From the NCBI GenBank assembly GCA_021775715.1, contig JAJFHI010000174.1, positions 1 through 36,344 of the forward strand: 36,344 bases of DNA, given 5' to 3'. This document shows, in pieces, positions 23,927-30,420 of this stretch. Positions within the stretch are counted from its first letter, which is position 1. Every line of letters starts with the position of its first letter. The notes below the pieces were generated by a model, which saw nothing but the letters and a program-made list of their open reading frames with translations, had not been told where the DNA came from and did no database searches. This DNA is from Hyphomicrobiaceae bacterium. Its GTDB lineage: Bacteria; Pseudomonadota; Alphaproteobacteria; Rhizobiales; Hyphomicrobiaceae. The translations under genes were made by a program, and so were the position numbers.

Positions 23927-24195
23927 CCGCCCACCTCAAGCTGATATTCGTGAACGCCTTGCGCGATATGCTTGCGCTTGACGGTGTGGCCTCCAAATCG
24001 TGGCTTTCGCAAATCCCGCAGCCGTGCCGAGACGCTTGCCTCTGGCTCGCCTGTCTGCCGGGCAATTGCATCAAGCGTGCGAGCGCGTCCGTCCTTCATC
24101 AGATTGAACACGAGGTTTAGCTGTCGATGCAGGCGCGGGCCATCACGCTCCTGGTCGATTGTGTCGCCGTCAAATTCGATGGTTGAGTAATTCAT
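23923..24195 (-). CDS. Winged-helix DNA-binding protein
   Basis: The 90-residue protein contains LHRQLNLVFNLMKDGRARTL, DAIARQTGEPEASVSARLRD, and LRKPRFGGHTVKRKHIAQGV ending in a beta strand HEYQLEV. The order helix, helix, recognition helix with EASVSARLRDLRK, then a beta wing with Gly, is a typical winged helix. Related small proteins are common in phage replication modules. ATG overlaps the stop of the helicase-loader-like gene. It probably binds DNA as a regulator or accessory replication factor. Confidence 0.7.
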   Translation of the reverse strand: MNYSTIEFDGDTIDQERDGPRLHRQLNLVFNLMKDGRARTLDAIARQTGEPEASVSARLRDLRKPRFGGHTVKRKHIAQGVHEYQLEVGG

Positions 24196-24680
24196 TCTCG
24201 CTCCCCCGTGATGCGCTTTGAAAGTGCGGTTAATCCTTCTGGCGTCATGTGCAGCGTGGGGTTTTTACTTTCGCGCTGCATTTTTTCAAATGCTGGTCGG
24301 GACGTGTCCGGCAATGGGCGTTTACCCAACTCCAGACCGTCAGCAGTTTTTTGGAGAACTGCCCGCGTTTTGGCGTAAGCCTCATCCATAGCCGCGTGTT
24401 GCTGGTCGGTCAGATGCACGCGTTCAGGATCGGGATAGTTCGGCGTGACTTGGCGCGTCGGTGCAACGCGCTCGCAGGCTTTGTGCACAGCCCCCGGCAT
24501 TGGCCAGCTAGGGTATTCGTGCTCGCGCACGACGATATCAACGGCGCGGCGCAAAACGTCTTCGTTCCATCCCATGAGCGCTATTTCGTATTCTTCGAAA
24601 AACGCTTCCATGTCGGAGCGCTTAGGGTCGCCGTATAGCTTTTGGAACCTGTCGAGAACCAGTATCTGAACATCAGCCAT
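24192..24680 (-). CDS. Helicase-loader-like replication protein (lambda P position)
   Basis: From ATG 24680 (GGAGG nine bases before) the protein has 162 residues. The N-terminal part FQKLYGDPKRSDMEAFFEEY, LRRAVDIVVREHEYPSWPMP then GAVHKACERV has the feel of phage replication proteins that load DnaB. In these a short N-terminal helical domain carries the W-P-x-P-G-x(4-6)-A/C signature also seen in P-like and DnaT-like proteins. The C-terminal half is charged and likely disordered. It follows the O-like initiator with an eight-base overlap, as P follows O in lambda. Homology is not proven by eye. Confidence 0.6.
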   Translation of the reverse strand: MADVQILVLDRFQKLYGDPKRSDMEAFFEEYEIALMGWNEDVLRRAVDIVVREHEYPSWPMPGAVHKACERVAPTRQVTPNYPDPERVHLTDQQHAAMDEAYAKTRAVLQKTADGLELGKRPLPDTSRPAFEKMQRESKNPTLHMTPEGLTALSKRITGERE

Positions 24681-25437
24681 TGAGGGCATCCTCCCGTTGC
24701 TTGCGGCGGCGGGCAAGAACGTCTGCCCCGCTTTCCTTCGGTTTTGGTGCAGCAGCATCGCGGTTGGCTTCGCCCATCAGCGAAGCACACAGAAAGTTAG
24801 CGATTTTCGATGGAACGACTGACGACGGTGATCGACCGTTTTCAATCTCTGCCGCCCATTGCAGGGCGTGAGCGGTTAAACGGGTTTTCAAATGATCGGT
24901 GGAGAATCGACCTGCTGTTCCTAACTCAATCGCTGGGATGCTGATTGCAAAGCTGGCGTGCCGAATGGTTTTGCAGTTTACAAAAACCCCATGCCCCAAA
25001 TCTGTTTCACCTTCACGCACGCTTTGCGTTCGTTCTGGGCTCTTAGGGGGTAGGGGGTGAATAATACTAGTATTAACTACTTCCGTAGGAAGTTCCTTAT
25101 ACGCGCGGGCGCGCGAGGGCTCGATTACGCATTTCTGCGGGGTTGAACTACGCAAATCTGCGGGTGGTACGCCGCAATTCTGCGTATGTACGCAATCTTG
25201 CGTATACGCGAATCTGCGTAGCCATATACGCGCATCTGCGTAGTGGCGCTCCGTTGTTCTCATGTTGCGATTAAGTAGCTCTGCCACCTGCCGGCATGTC
25301 GCCGCGCCGGTCTGGATGATTGCAATAGCAACCAGTTTGGCACATGGGCTGAGATTGGAACGCAGGGCGTCCTCAATTTTTGCACGCCGCGATGATTCGC
25401 CGGTCTTGATTTCGTCACTGATTGGTTGTATGTTTTG
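24673..25437 (-). CDS. Replication initiator (lambda O-like) containing the origin
   Basis: The 254-residue protein has an N-terminal helix-turn-helix/winged-helix part (residues 12-75: SSRRAKIEDALRSNLSPCAK, LVAIAIIQTGAATCRQVAEL, LNRNMRTTERHYADARIWLR). The linker (about 76-130) is encoded by DNA with six iterons. The C-terminal domain carries ALQWAAEIENGRSPSSVVPS and a basic tail ADVLARRRKQRED. As in lambda O, the DNA encoding the hinge carries the binding sites of the N-terminal domain, and the next gene would bring the helicase. I chose ATG 25437 (AAAGGA upstream); ATG 25476 is also possible. Confidence 0.7.
   Translation of the reverse strand, partial: QNIQPISDEIKTGESSRRAKIEDALRSNLSPCAKLVAIAIIQTGAATCRQVAELLNRNMRTTERHYADARIWLRRFAYTQDCVHTQNCGVPPADLRSSTPQKCVIEPSRARAYKELPTEVVNTSIIHPLPPKSPERTQSVREGETDLGHGVFVNCKTIRHASFAISIPAIELGTAGRFSTDHLKTRLTAHALQWAAEIENGRSPSSVVPSKIANFLCASLMGEANRDAAAPKPKESGADVLARRRKQREDALNG
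25063..25074. promoter_or_regulatory. AT-rich palindrome beside the iterons
   Basis: AATACTAGTATT is a perfect 12-base palindrome inside an AT-rich run (about 25058-25080), 52 bases from the first iteron. It is a candidate unwinding element or operator of the replication origin. Confidence 0.45.
25126..25240. repeat. Six iterons, probable replication origin
   Basis: Copies of TACGCRNATCTGCG occur at 25126-25139, 25149-25162, 25171-25184 (diverged left end), 25189-25202, 25205-25218 and 25227-25240, all in the same orientation, spaced 23, 22, 18, 16 and 22 bases. They lie in the initiator gene between its DNA-binding and C-terminal domains and next to an AT-rich palindromic segment, the organisation of the lambda origin. 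Confidence 0.75.
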
Positions 25438-25520
25438 CATTGTAAGCCATCCTTTGCTGAGGGTTGTTTGCTTCATATCTTCCAGCGCCCACGGGATCAG
25501 CCCCCTGTGGGCGTTTTCTG

Positions 25521-26564
25521 TTATGTGGTCTGCATGTCTTCGAGGATGGCCCTAGCGCGGGCCATGTGGAGGTGGATCGTCTGAAGGCTTTCGGCGGGTA
25601 CAGTGCGTCCTGAGACGACGACGCTGGTGTTGTGCGTGTCGCCGTAAGGCTTGAGCGGCGACGGCTGCTGATAGGCCGTGCGGACTTCTGGAGCGCGGTA
25701 ATCGGGCAGGTATGGGTTGTCTGCTACGCGCGCCGACGATGGCTGATAGGCTGGCGCGGGAGCGTGTCCACGATGCAGGGCAAGCGCGTAGCTCATGACC
25801 GCAGGCGCGACGCTAAACACAACGCCGAGCAAGGCCGTCATCAGCAAATACGCATGTTCTTTGATGTCTTCGCCGGGCGCTAGATCGAAGCTCAAGAGCT
25901 GCGTGAGGCGCGCGATCTGTGTGGCTGTTTCGGAGACGTGCGTACCGCCGTGATCAACGAGTGCTGCCTTGTCTGATTTAAGCTGCGCGGAGAGGTGGTC
26001 GAACTCGGCTTGAAGGGTTTCGCGGCCTTGAGCGTAGGCGAGGCCAGCCTGAGCTGAGCGCCATTTTTCACAATGGGCGAACGTGTCTTTGAGCGTCTGA
26101 TCGCTGCACTGTTTCGAGCGGGCAAAGATCATATGCCCCTCTAGGTTTTTAATCTCGGCTTCCCATGCGCCGGTCGCGGCGTATTCGGGTTTCCACGCTT
26201 GCTCGCCCTGGATCTCTTGCAAGCGCTTTTCCTTGCGCGATATTTCCGTTCTGAGGTTGTCTGCGACTTCGTTTTTGTTAGCCGTTCCGACGAGCTCGTT
26301 TTCCTTCAACGCGAACGATGCGCCGACGTTGGAATAGGCATCGATCAGCGAGAAAAACACGGCAAACAGCATCAGGGCGATGGACTGCGTGCGGCTGCGA
26401 ACGAGCGGGGCCATATACCACAGCAACACGGCGGCAAACGTCACGGCGGGAAGGCCAACCGCGAGCGCAAGACCGCCTGAATTGTATCCGAACTGCGCAG
26501 TCAAATACATGCTGACTACGGTCATCACGATGATAAGGCCGAGCACGAGCCGTTCAACTGGCAT
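25521..26564 (-). CDS. Membrane protein with central coiled coil
   Basis: This 347-residue protein has three N-terminal hydrophobic segments: about 5-22 (RLVLGLIIVMTVVSMYLT), 30-53 (GLALAVGLPAVTFAAVLLWY) and 58-84 (a longer stretch with SIALMLFAVFFSLIDAYSNV). A charged helical region (about 95-225) with two cysteines follows, then a fourth membrane segment (about 238-262, AYLLMTALLGVVFSVAPAVM) and a Pro/Tyr/Ser-rich cytoplasmic tail with a final helix. It is the first gene of the replication operon. I do not recognise a family; membrane anchoring of replication or superinfection exclusion are possible. A 5-bp inverted repeat (26574-26588) lies ten bases upstream. Confidence 0.75.
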   Translation of the reverse strand: MPVERLVLGLIIVMTVVSMYLTAQFGYNSGGLALAVGLPAVTFAAVLLWYMAPLVRSRTQSIALMLFAVFFSLIDAYSNVGASFALKENELVGTANKNEVADNLRTEISRKEKRLQEIQGEQAWKPEYAATGAWEAEIKNLEGHMIFARSKQCSDQTLKDTFAHCEKWRSAQAGLAYAQGRETLQAEFDHLSAQLKSDKAALVDHGGTHVSETATQIARLTQLLSFDLAPGEDIKEHAYLLMTALLGVVFSVAPAVMSYALALHRGHAPAPAYQPSSARVADNPYLPDYRAPEVRTAYQQPSPLKPYGDTHNTSVVVSGRTVPAESLQTIHLHMARARAILEDMQTT

Positions 26565-26656
26565 TGGGGGATTGTCCTAAATCAGGACGCAAAACAAGGG
26601 GGATAAATTATCAACAAACGATGCGCGCTAGAAGCGGCATCGCACTTAATCACGCA

Positions 26657-26685
26657 TTGACTGTACGTGTCCGCGCGGCTATCGT
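26657..26685 (+). promoter_or_regulatory. Promoter of the XRE regulator gene
   Basis: TTGACT, 17 bases, TATCGT: a sigma70-type promoter placing transcription start near 26692, about 67 bases before ATG 26759. Its -10 overlaps the inverted repeat at 26682-26714. Confidence 0.55.
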
Positions 26686-26714
26686 CAACGGGCCATTATG
26701 GGGGTTGTTGACGA
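26682..26714. promoter_or_regulatory. Putative operator (8-bp inverted repeat)
   Basis: TCGTCAAC, 17 bases, GTTGACGA: a perfect inverted repeat that covers the -10 element and the expected start site of the regulator's promoter. A place and form expected for autoregulation by the XRE protein; arms are centred 25 bases apart, so dimers would bind each arm or span both. Confidence 0.45.
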
Positions 26715-26758
26715 GTGTGGGGACAAACAACACAGATGCAAATCAGAGGCGGCAATTC

Positions 26759-27016
26759 ATGACCACGTTCGGGGCAAAGCTCAAAGAAGTGCGGACTCAA
26801 TCAGGATATACGCACGCATCACGCCTTGCAGCGGACTTAGGCATATCACCCGCAACCTATAGACACTGGGAGCGCGGGACGGCTTTGCCAGATGTCGCAA
26901 CGCTTGCCATGCTGTGCAGCGTCCTCAACATTAGCCCGAACGATTTGCTCGCCGTTCCGTCTGTCACGACGGCCAAGGCGCAGAGCGCTCGCCATCGGCG
27001 GCACAAGGTTGCATGA
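26759..27016 (+). CDS. XRE-family transcriptional regulator (Cro/CI-like)
   Basis: The 85-residue protein starts at ATG 26759 after AGAGGCGG. The helix-turn-helix of the XRE family covers residues 7-62: KLKEVRTQSGYTHASRLAAD, LGISPATYRHWERGTALPD with the family's WERG, and MLCSVLNISPNDLL. There is no oligomerisation or peptidase domain, so it is a short Cro- or Rep-like regulator. It lies between the divergent replication operon and the recombination operon, downstream of a likely promoter and an inverted repeat. It probably sets the early or lysogenic switch. The basic C-terminal tail (SARHRRHK) is unusual. Confidence 0.85.
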   Translation: MTTFGAKLKEVRTQSGYTHASRLAADLGISPATYRHWERGTALPDVATLAMLCSVLNISPNDLLAVPSVTTAKAQSARHRRHKVA

Positions 27017-27072
27017 GCTGTGGCAATTTTGCCGCTCAAAGCACTATCATAAAAATAAAATCAAATTATCTG

Positions 27073-27101
27073 TTGACCCCGCCCCGAACGTAAATTAGCT
27101 T
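27073..27101 (+). promoter_or_regulatory. Promoter of the recombination operon
   Basis: TTGACC, 17 bases, TAGCTT, giving a start near 27108 and a leader of about 185 bases before the first gene at 27293. The -35 element is good and the -10 weak. Confidence 0.5.
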
Positions 27102-27106
27102 TATCA

Positions 27107-27266
27107 CATCGCCAACGCGGTGGATGCACTTACCCAGCGGTCTTTCTCCTGCCGCGTGTCTCCAAACCCCCAATGGCCGCGTTGGCGATGCTTCGAATTG
27201 CTGCCCGTAAAATCGGCAGCGGGGCGGGGTCGCAGGCATTATCGGACTGGGCATGCCTGCGGCCCC
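27107..27266 (+). ncRNA. Long structured leader, possible regulatory RNA
   Basis: Three strong inverted repeats follow the promoter. CATCGCCAACGCGG (27107-27120) pairs perfectly with 27177-27190 over a 56-base loop. GCTGCC (27200-27205) pairs with GGCAGC (27215-27220). GGGGTCGCAGGCAT (27226-27239) pairs with 27253-27266 with one G-U pair. ATTATCGG (27238-27245) can instead pair with CCGATAAT (27264-27271), excluding the last stem. No T-run follows and no convincing small gene lies inside. This could be an antitermination RNA of the put type, a riboswitch-like leader, or a small RNA. Confidence 0.55.
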
Positions 27267-27292
27267 GATAATTTCAACAGAGGGCTGATAAA

Positions 27293-27592
27293 ATGGGACG
27301 CACACTAGTTGGCCAGAAAAGCCGCACACTCTCCGAAGTGCTTTATGAGATTTGGGACGAGTCGCAGGATCTCGACGCTCGCGAGGGGTCTGATGATTTC
27401 CTACGCGGTAAAAGCTGCAATCCCAACGTTGATCGATTGGGCGAGATCCAGCGGTTAGCGGAAAAACTTGTCAGCAAGATCCGCGATTACGAGCAAGACC
27501 GCGCTGACGGTCTAGCCGATGAACCCGCGCTAAATGACGACGTGCTCATGTTTGAAGATTACGGCTTTACCTCTCGGCGGGCCGGACGATGA
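27293..27592 (+). CDS. Hypothetical acidic protein, first gene of the recombination operon
   Basis: The 99-residue protein starts at ATG 27293. It is rich in Asp, Glu, Leu and Arg and mostly helical (SEVLYEIWDESQDLDAREGS, then RLGEIQRLAEKLVSKIRDYE), ending in a basic Arg tail. There is no recognised motif. It is the first gene behind the structured leader, so its expression is most directly exposed to any leader-based control. Its stop overlaps the next start (ATGA). Confidence 0.75.
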   Translation: MGRTLVGQKSRTLSEVLYEIWDESQDLDAREGSDDFLRGKSCNPNVDRLGEIQRLAEKLVSKIRDYEQDRADGLADEPALNDDVLMFEDYGFTSRRAGR

Positions 27593-27792
27593 AAAACGTT
27601 GTCCAATGGCCGTTGCAACCTCTGCGGGACACGACGCGGGGCTTGCGGTTTACCGGGCCTGAGATGTTCGATCTGGCTTGCGAGACAATCGAACACGAAC
27701 ATGGGCGCAGAGCCCTGATTGATTTCATTGAGGCTGAACTGGAATTGCTGAAATGCTCGACTTGCGACCATTCATCGAATGCGTTGCGTTAG
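27589..27792 (+). CDS. Hypothetical small protein (67 aa)
   Basis: Start in an ATGA overlap at 27589. The 67 residues contain WPLQPLRDTTRGLRFTGPEM, FDLACETIEHEHGRRALIDF and EAELELLKCSTCDH. A CxxC pair followed by His is near the end but the rest of a zinc site is missing. Mixed helical, soluble. The last 40 bases overlap the next gene. Function unknown. Confidence 0.7.
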   Translation: MKNVVQWPLQPLRDTTRGLRFTGPEMFDLACETIEHEHGRRALIDFIEAELELLKCSTCDHSSNALR

Positions 27793-27866
27793 TATTGGGT
27801 TTGCATGTTGTTGGAATTAGTCTGTTTTTGTTTTGGGCGGTTTTGAGCGTGGCGTGGGGTCCGTGA
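27753..27866 (+). CDS. Small single-pass membrane protein (37 aa)
   Basis: ATG 27753 lies inside the previous gene in another frame. The peptide MLDLRPFIECVALVLGLHVV is followed by GISLFLFWAVLSVAWGP, one continuous hydrophobic helix of about 28 residues. It ends at TGA 27864-27866, which shares one base with the next ATG (TGATG). The very hydrophobic composition and coupled end support a real gene. Such small membrane proteins in early phage operons may act in superinfection exclusion; no direct evidence. Confidence 0.6.
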   Translation: MLDLRPFIECVALVLGLHVVGISLFLFWAVLSVAWGP

Positions 27867-28009
27867 TGAGTGATCGAGGTTGGGGCGGCGGCAGGTCGAG
27901 TTGGTGGCATTGGGTTAAAGAACGGGACTTAGACGTTTTCGCCGTCCTGATTACCTTGTTAAGCGTTTTGCTTTGGATATTTGTGAGCCTGAAAGGCGGT
28001 GGAATGTGA
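27866..28009 (+). CDS. Small membrane protein (47 aa)
   Basis: Starts at ATG 27866 (sharing a base with the previous stop) and ends at TGA 28007-28009, which overlaps the GTG start of the next gene. An N-terminal Gly/Trp/Arg-rich part (MSDRGWGGGRSSWWHWVKER) is followed by one hydrophobic helix (about residues 23-42, VFAVLITLLSVLLWIFVSLK). Positive charge before the helix predicts the N terminus inside the cell. With the preceding gene it forms a pair of small membrane proteins. Function unknown. Confidence 0.65.
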   Translation: MSDRGWGGGRSSWWHWVKERDLDVFAVLITLLSVLLWIFVSLKGGGM

Positions 28010-28983
28010 CTGACTATTCGTATTACCATGATGCTCTGGCCGGCCGAAAGCAGCCGATCGACGCGGACTCTCCCCAGCCCGGTATCTACTATATCCGCGA
28101 CGGCAAGAACGGGCCGCGCAAGCCGGTATGGATTTGGATAGACAAAGAGACCGGCAAGATGCGCGCTGCCATTGCCCGTGCCCAGGAAGTCGATCCTCAC
28201 ACTATCTGGACGTGGGTTGCGGACAAGCCATGTCCGAAGGACGCTGCCGACTACTGGATGCAGCACCGCAAATTCCCAGGAGAGATTGAAGATCCGTCCA
28301 TTGGCGACAATTCCGGCGATCTGTCTCTTGCTGACCAGCTCCGCGACTACATGGACACGGCCCGGTCGTGGTTTTCGAAAGCAAAGATCGACACGCAGCA
28401 AGCCTGCGACATGGCCGCCAACTACGCCGCGAAAATCATCGAACTCAAGGGCAAGGTCGATAAGGAGCGCGACGGCAAGGTTCGCCCGCATCTGGAAGCC
28501 CAGCGAGAAATAAACGCGGAATACAAGCCTGTAATCGATGAGGCGACCGATCTTTCCAAGCAGATCAAGCGCGCGACCGATGGATTTTTGATCGCGGAGA
28601 AGCGCCGCCTTGAGGCCGAAGCCCGCGCCAAGTATGAGGCAGAGCGCGCCGCAGCCGAAGCCGAGCGCAAGCGCATTGAAGAAGAACGCGCAAAGAAGAT
28701 GGCCGAAGACCCGATCGCAGCGCTCACCGATCCAGAGCCGGAATTGCCGGAAGCCCCACCACCGCCCGCGCCGGTCAAGGTGCAGGCCGGCGGGCAGCGC
28801 GGCAAGAAGCTCTCGCTGCGCAAGGTCATTGAATACGACGTGACCGATTACGACAAGGTGCTGGCGTTCGTCATGCACGACGCGAAGGTCCGCGCGGTTG
28901 TCGAGCAAGTCGCCAAGCAGCAGAGCCGTGCCGGTATTGATGTTCCGGGCGTCACAAAACGCGAAGTTGAGGTAGCAGCATGA
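28006..28983 (+). CDS. Coiled-coil protein upstream of RecT
   Basis: GTG 28006 is chosen because it overlaps the upstream TGA as GTGA; the 325-residue protein then begins VTDYSYYHDALAGRKQ. Residues 1-100 form a mixed domain with several Trp. Residues 105-240 are helical with a long charged coiled coil (RRLEAEARAKYEAERAAAEA and onward). A Pro-rich linker (about 245-265) leads to a small C-terminal domain (LRKVIEYDVTDYDKVLAFVM then EQVAKQQSRAG). Similar proteins sit next to recT in alphaproteobacterial phages and could be a nuclease-inhibitor or annealing partner, but no catalytic motif is visible. Confidence 0.7.
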   Translation: MTDYSYYHDALAGRKQPIDADSPQPGIYYIRDGKNGPRKPVWIWIDKETGKMRAAIARAQEVDPHTIWTWVADKPCPKDAADYWMQHRKFPGEIEDPSIGDNSGDLSLADQLRDYMDTARSWFSKAKIDTQQACDMAANYAAKIIELKGKVDKERDGKVRPHLEAQREINAEYKPVIDEATDLSKQIKRATDGFLIAEKRRLEAEARAKYEAERAAAEAERKRIEEERAKKMAEDPIAALTDPEPELPEAPPPPAPVKVQAGGQRGKKLSLRKVIEYDVTDYDKVLAFVMHDAKVRAVVEQVAKQQSRAGIDVPGVTKREVEVAA

Positions 28984-29795
28984 CCGGGAGCAACGTCGTC
29001 AAATTGCAAACTGGAGGGGCGATTGCGCCCATCGTGCCAACCTCGATCGAGGAAGTGTTTAGGCTCGCGACGGCTATCGCCAAAAGCGGCCTCGCGCCGC
29101 GCGACATGAACAAGCCCGAGCAGATCACAATTGCGATCATGCACGGCATGGAGATTGGATTGCCGCCCATGCAGGCGGTCCAGAAGATTGCAGTCATCAA
29201 CGGCCGCCCTACGCTATGGGGCGATGCGCTGCCGGCCCTACTTTGGGCGCGAGGCTTCAAACTCGACGAGGACGTGTCCGAAGACGGCGCACGGTGCAAA
29301 ATCACACGCCCAGACGGCACAGAAGTCGTCCGCACATTCACGAAAGCCGATGCCGAGAAAGCAGGGCTCTGGTCCAAGTCCGGGCCATGGAAGCAGTACC
29401 CGTCCCGCATGATGCAGATGCGGGCGCGGGGATATGCTGCCCGCGACGGTGCCGCTGACGTGCTTTCTGGCCTCTACCTCGCCGAGGAAATGCAAGACGC
29501 GGGGATGAAGAACATCACGCCAGCGTCAGAAATTGACGTTCCAGAAGTTCCCGACCAGGAACAAACTGCATCGGACGGCATGATCGAAGTACCAGAAGTT
29601 CCCGAGCAGGAACACGAAGCGATTGTAGATGTCGAGGCTTTCGTCCGCATGGTCGAGGATGACATCGCCGGTGCAAGCGGTGACGCGGAAGCGATGGCCG
29701 ACGTTGCCGAGAAATACGACGACGACTTGCTTTCCCGGCTGCCCGATGACGCACGGGCGCGCGTTGAGAAGCTGATAGAGGACGCTGGGCAATGA
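28980..29795 (+). CDS. RecT-like single-strand annealing protein
   Basis: The 271-residue protein carries the features of a widespread RecT-like group: KSGLAPRDMNKPEQITIAIM, HGMEIGLPPMQAVQKIAVIN followed by GRPTLWGDALPALL (residues 35-87), then AGLWSKSGPWKQYPSRMMQM and RARGYAARDGAADVLSGLYL (127-166). These proteins anneal complementary strands in phage recombination. The C-terminal 100 residues are acidic and contain a tandem duplication of VPEVPxQE (about residues 186-207), possibly a single-strand-binding-mimic tail. It overlaps both neighbours by four bases. No YqaJ or lambda-exo-type nuclease is seen nearby. Confidence 0.7.
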   Translation: MTGSNVVKLQTGGAIAPIVPTSIEEVFRLATAIAKSGLAPRDMNKPEQITIAIMHGMEIGLPPMQAVQKIAVINGRPTLWGDALPALLWARGFKLDEDVSEDGARCKITRPDGTEVVRTFTKADAEKAGLWSKSGPWKQYPSRMMQMRARGYAARDGAADVLSGLYLAEEMQDAGMKNITPASEIDVPEVPDQEQTASDGMIEVPEVPEQEHEAIVDVEAFVRMVEDDIAGASGDAEAMADVAEKYDDDLLSRLPDDARARVEKLIEDAGQ

Positions 29796-30208
29796 CGACT
29801 TGCCCCACATGCGGCGGACCGCACAAAAAGCGCCGGTCGCCAGAGCATCACGCGCGGTTTTTCGCGGTCATCGCGGCAGCCTATCACCATTGGCCTGATG
29901 CTCATGATTTCCAACCGGCGAATGCCGAGCACCTGCGAGCGTGGCTGCTGTGCAAGGCGAAACACTGCGACGTAATGACAAGCGCGCCAGAAGCCTTTCT
30001 GCGCGGATCGTTCAAACATGCTGGCGGTTTCTGTTTTCGCTACGTGTCCGGCGGTTTGGTCCACGAGTACACGCCGCGAACTATCAATTGGGAAAAGATG
30101 GATCAACGTGCTTTCTCGCCCATCGCTCAAGCGGTTGATGAAATCATAGAGGCTGAGATAGGTATTCCAACGGATCGACTTTTGAAGGAAACGGAGGCAG
30201 CAGCATGA
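29792..30208 (+). CDS. Phage protein with N-terminal Cys pair (138 aa)
   Basis: The protein begins MTTCPTCGGPHKKRRSPEHH, a CxxC knuckle followed by basic residues, then FFAVIAAAYHHWPDAHDFQP, AEHLRAWLLCKAKHCDV and the Trp-Glu-rich end. The phrase xxYxxWPExHxFxPxxxEHLRAWLL is shared with small proteins in the recombination or ninB-like region of many alphaproteobacterial phages, whose role is unknown to me. It overlaps recT (ATGA) and the GcrA-like gene. A nucleic-acid-binding role is plausible from the zinc-like knuckle and the location. Confidence 0.65.
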   Translation: MTTCPTCGGPHKKRRSPEHHARFFAVIAAAYHHWPDAHDFQPANAEHLRAWLLCKAKHCDVMTSAPEAFLRGSFKHAGGFCFRYVSGGLVHEYTPRTINWEKMDQRAFSPIAQAVDEIIEAEIGIPTDRLLKETEAAA

Positions 30209-30420
30209 GCCGCAAAGCATGGACTGAGGAGGAAGATTTCTTTTTGCGCGAGCTTTGGCCAACGCAAAACCATTCTGCGGAAATCATTGGCGGTATCGTT
30301 GGCAGAAGCCGGGGCGCGGTGATAGGGCGGGCGCAACGCCTGGGGCTTTCGAAGAATGGAACGCCGCGAGGCCGTCGCAAGCGTGTGCTTGTTCCTCGCG
30401 TAGAGAGGGCTGCGCAATGA
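30205..30420 (+). CDS. GcrA-like DNA-binding protein
   Basis: The 71-residue protein reads KAWTEEEDFFLRELWPTQNH, SAEIIGGIVGRSRGAVIGRA, QRLGLSKNG. It matches the N-terminal domain of GcrA (consensus WTxERVELLKxLW, SASQIAxxLGxxTRNAVIGKAHRLGL). GcrA binds CcrM-methylated GANTC sites with sigma70 and controls cell-cycle genes in alphaproteobacteria. The basic C-terminal tail (RGRRKR) replaces GcrA's sigma-binding region, so this small version could compete with host GcrA or regulate phage promoters. It overlaps both neighbours as ATGA. Confidence 0.75.
   Translation: MSRKAWTEEEDFFLRELWPTQNHSAEIIGGIVGRSRGAVIGRAQRLGLSKNGTPRGRRKRVLVPRVERAAQ

Noticed and set aside
27817..28908. Minus-strand frame of 363 codons
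   Set aside because: Long because the opposite strand encodes a Glu/Ala/Arg-rich coiled coil. The plus-strand gene has coupled ends on both sides.
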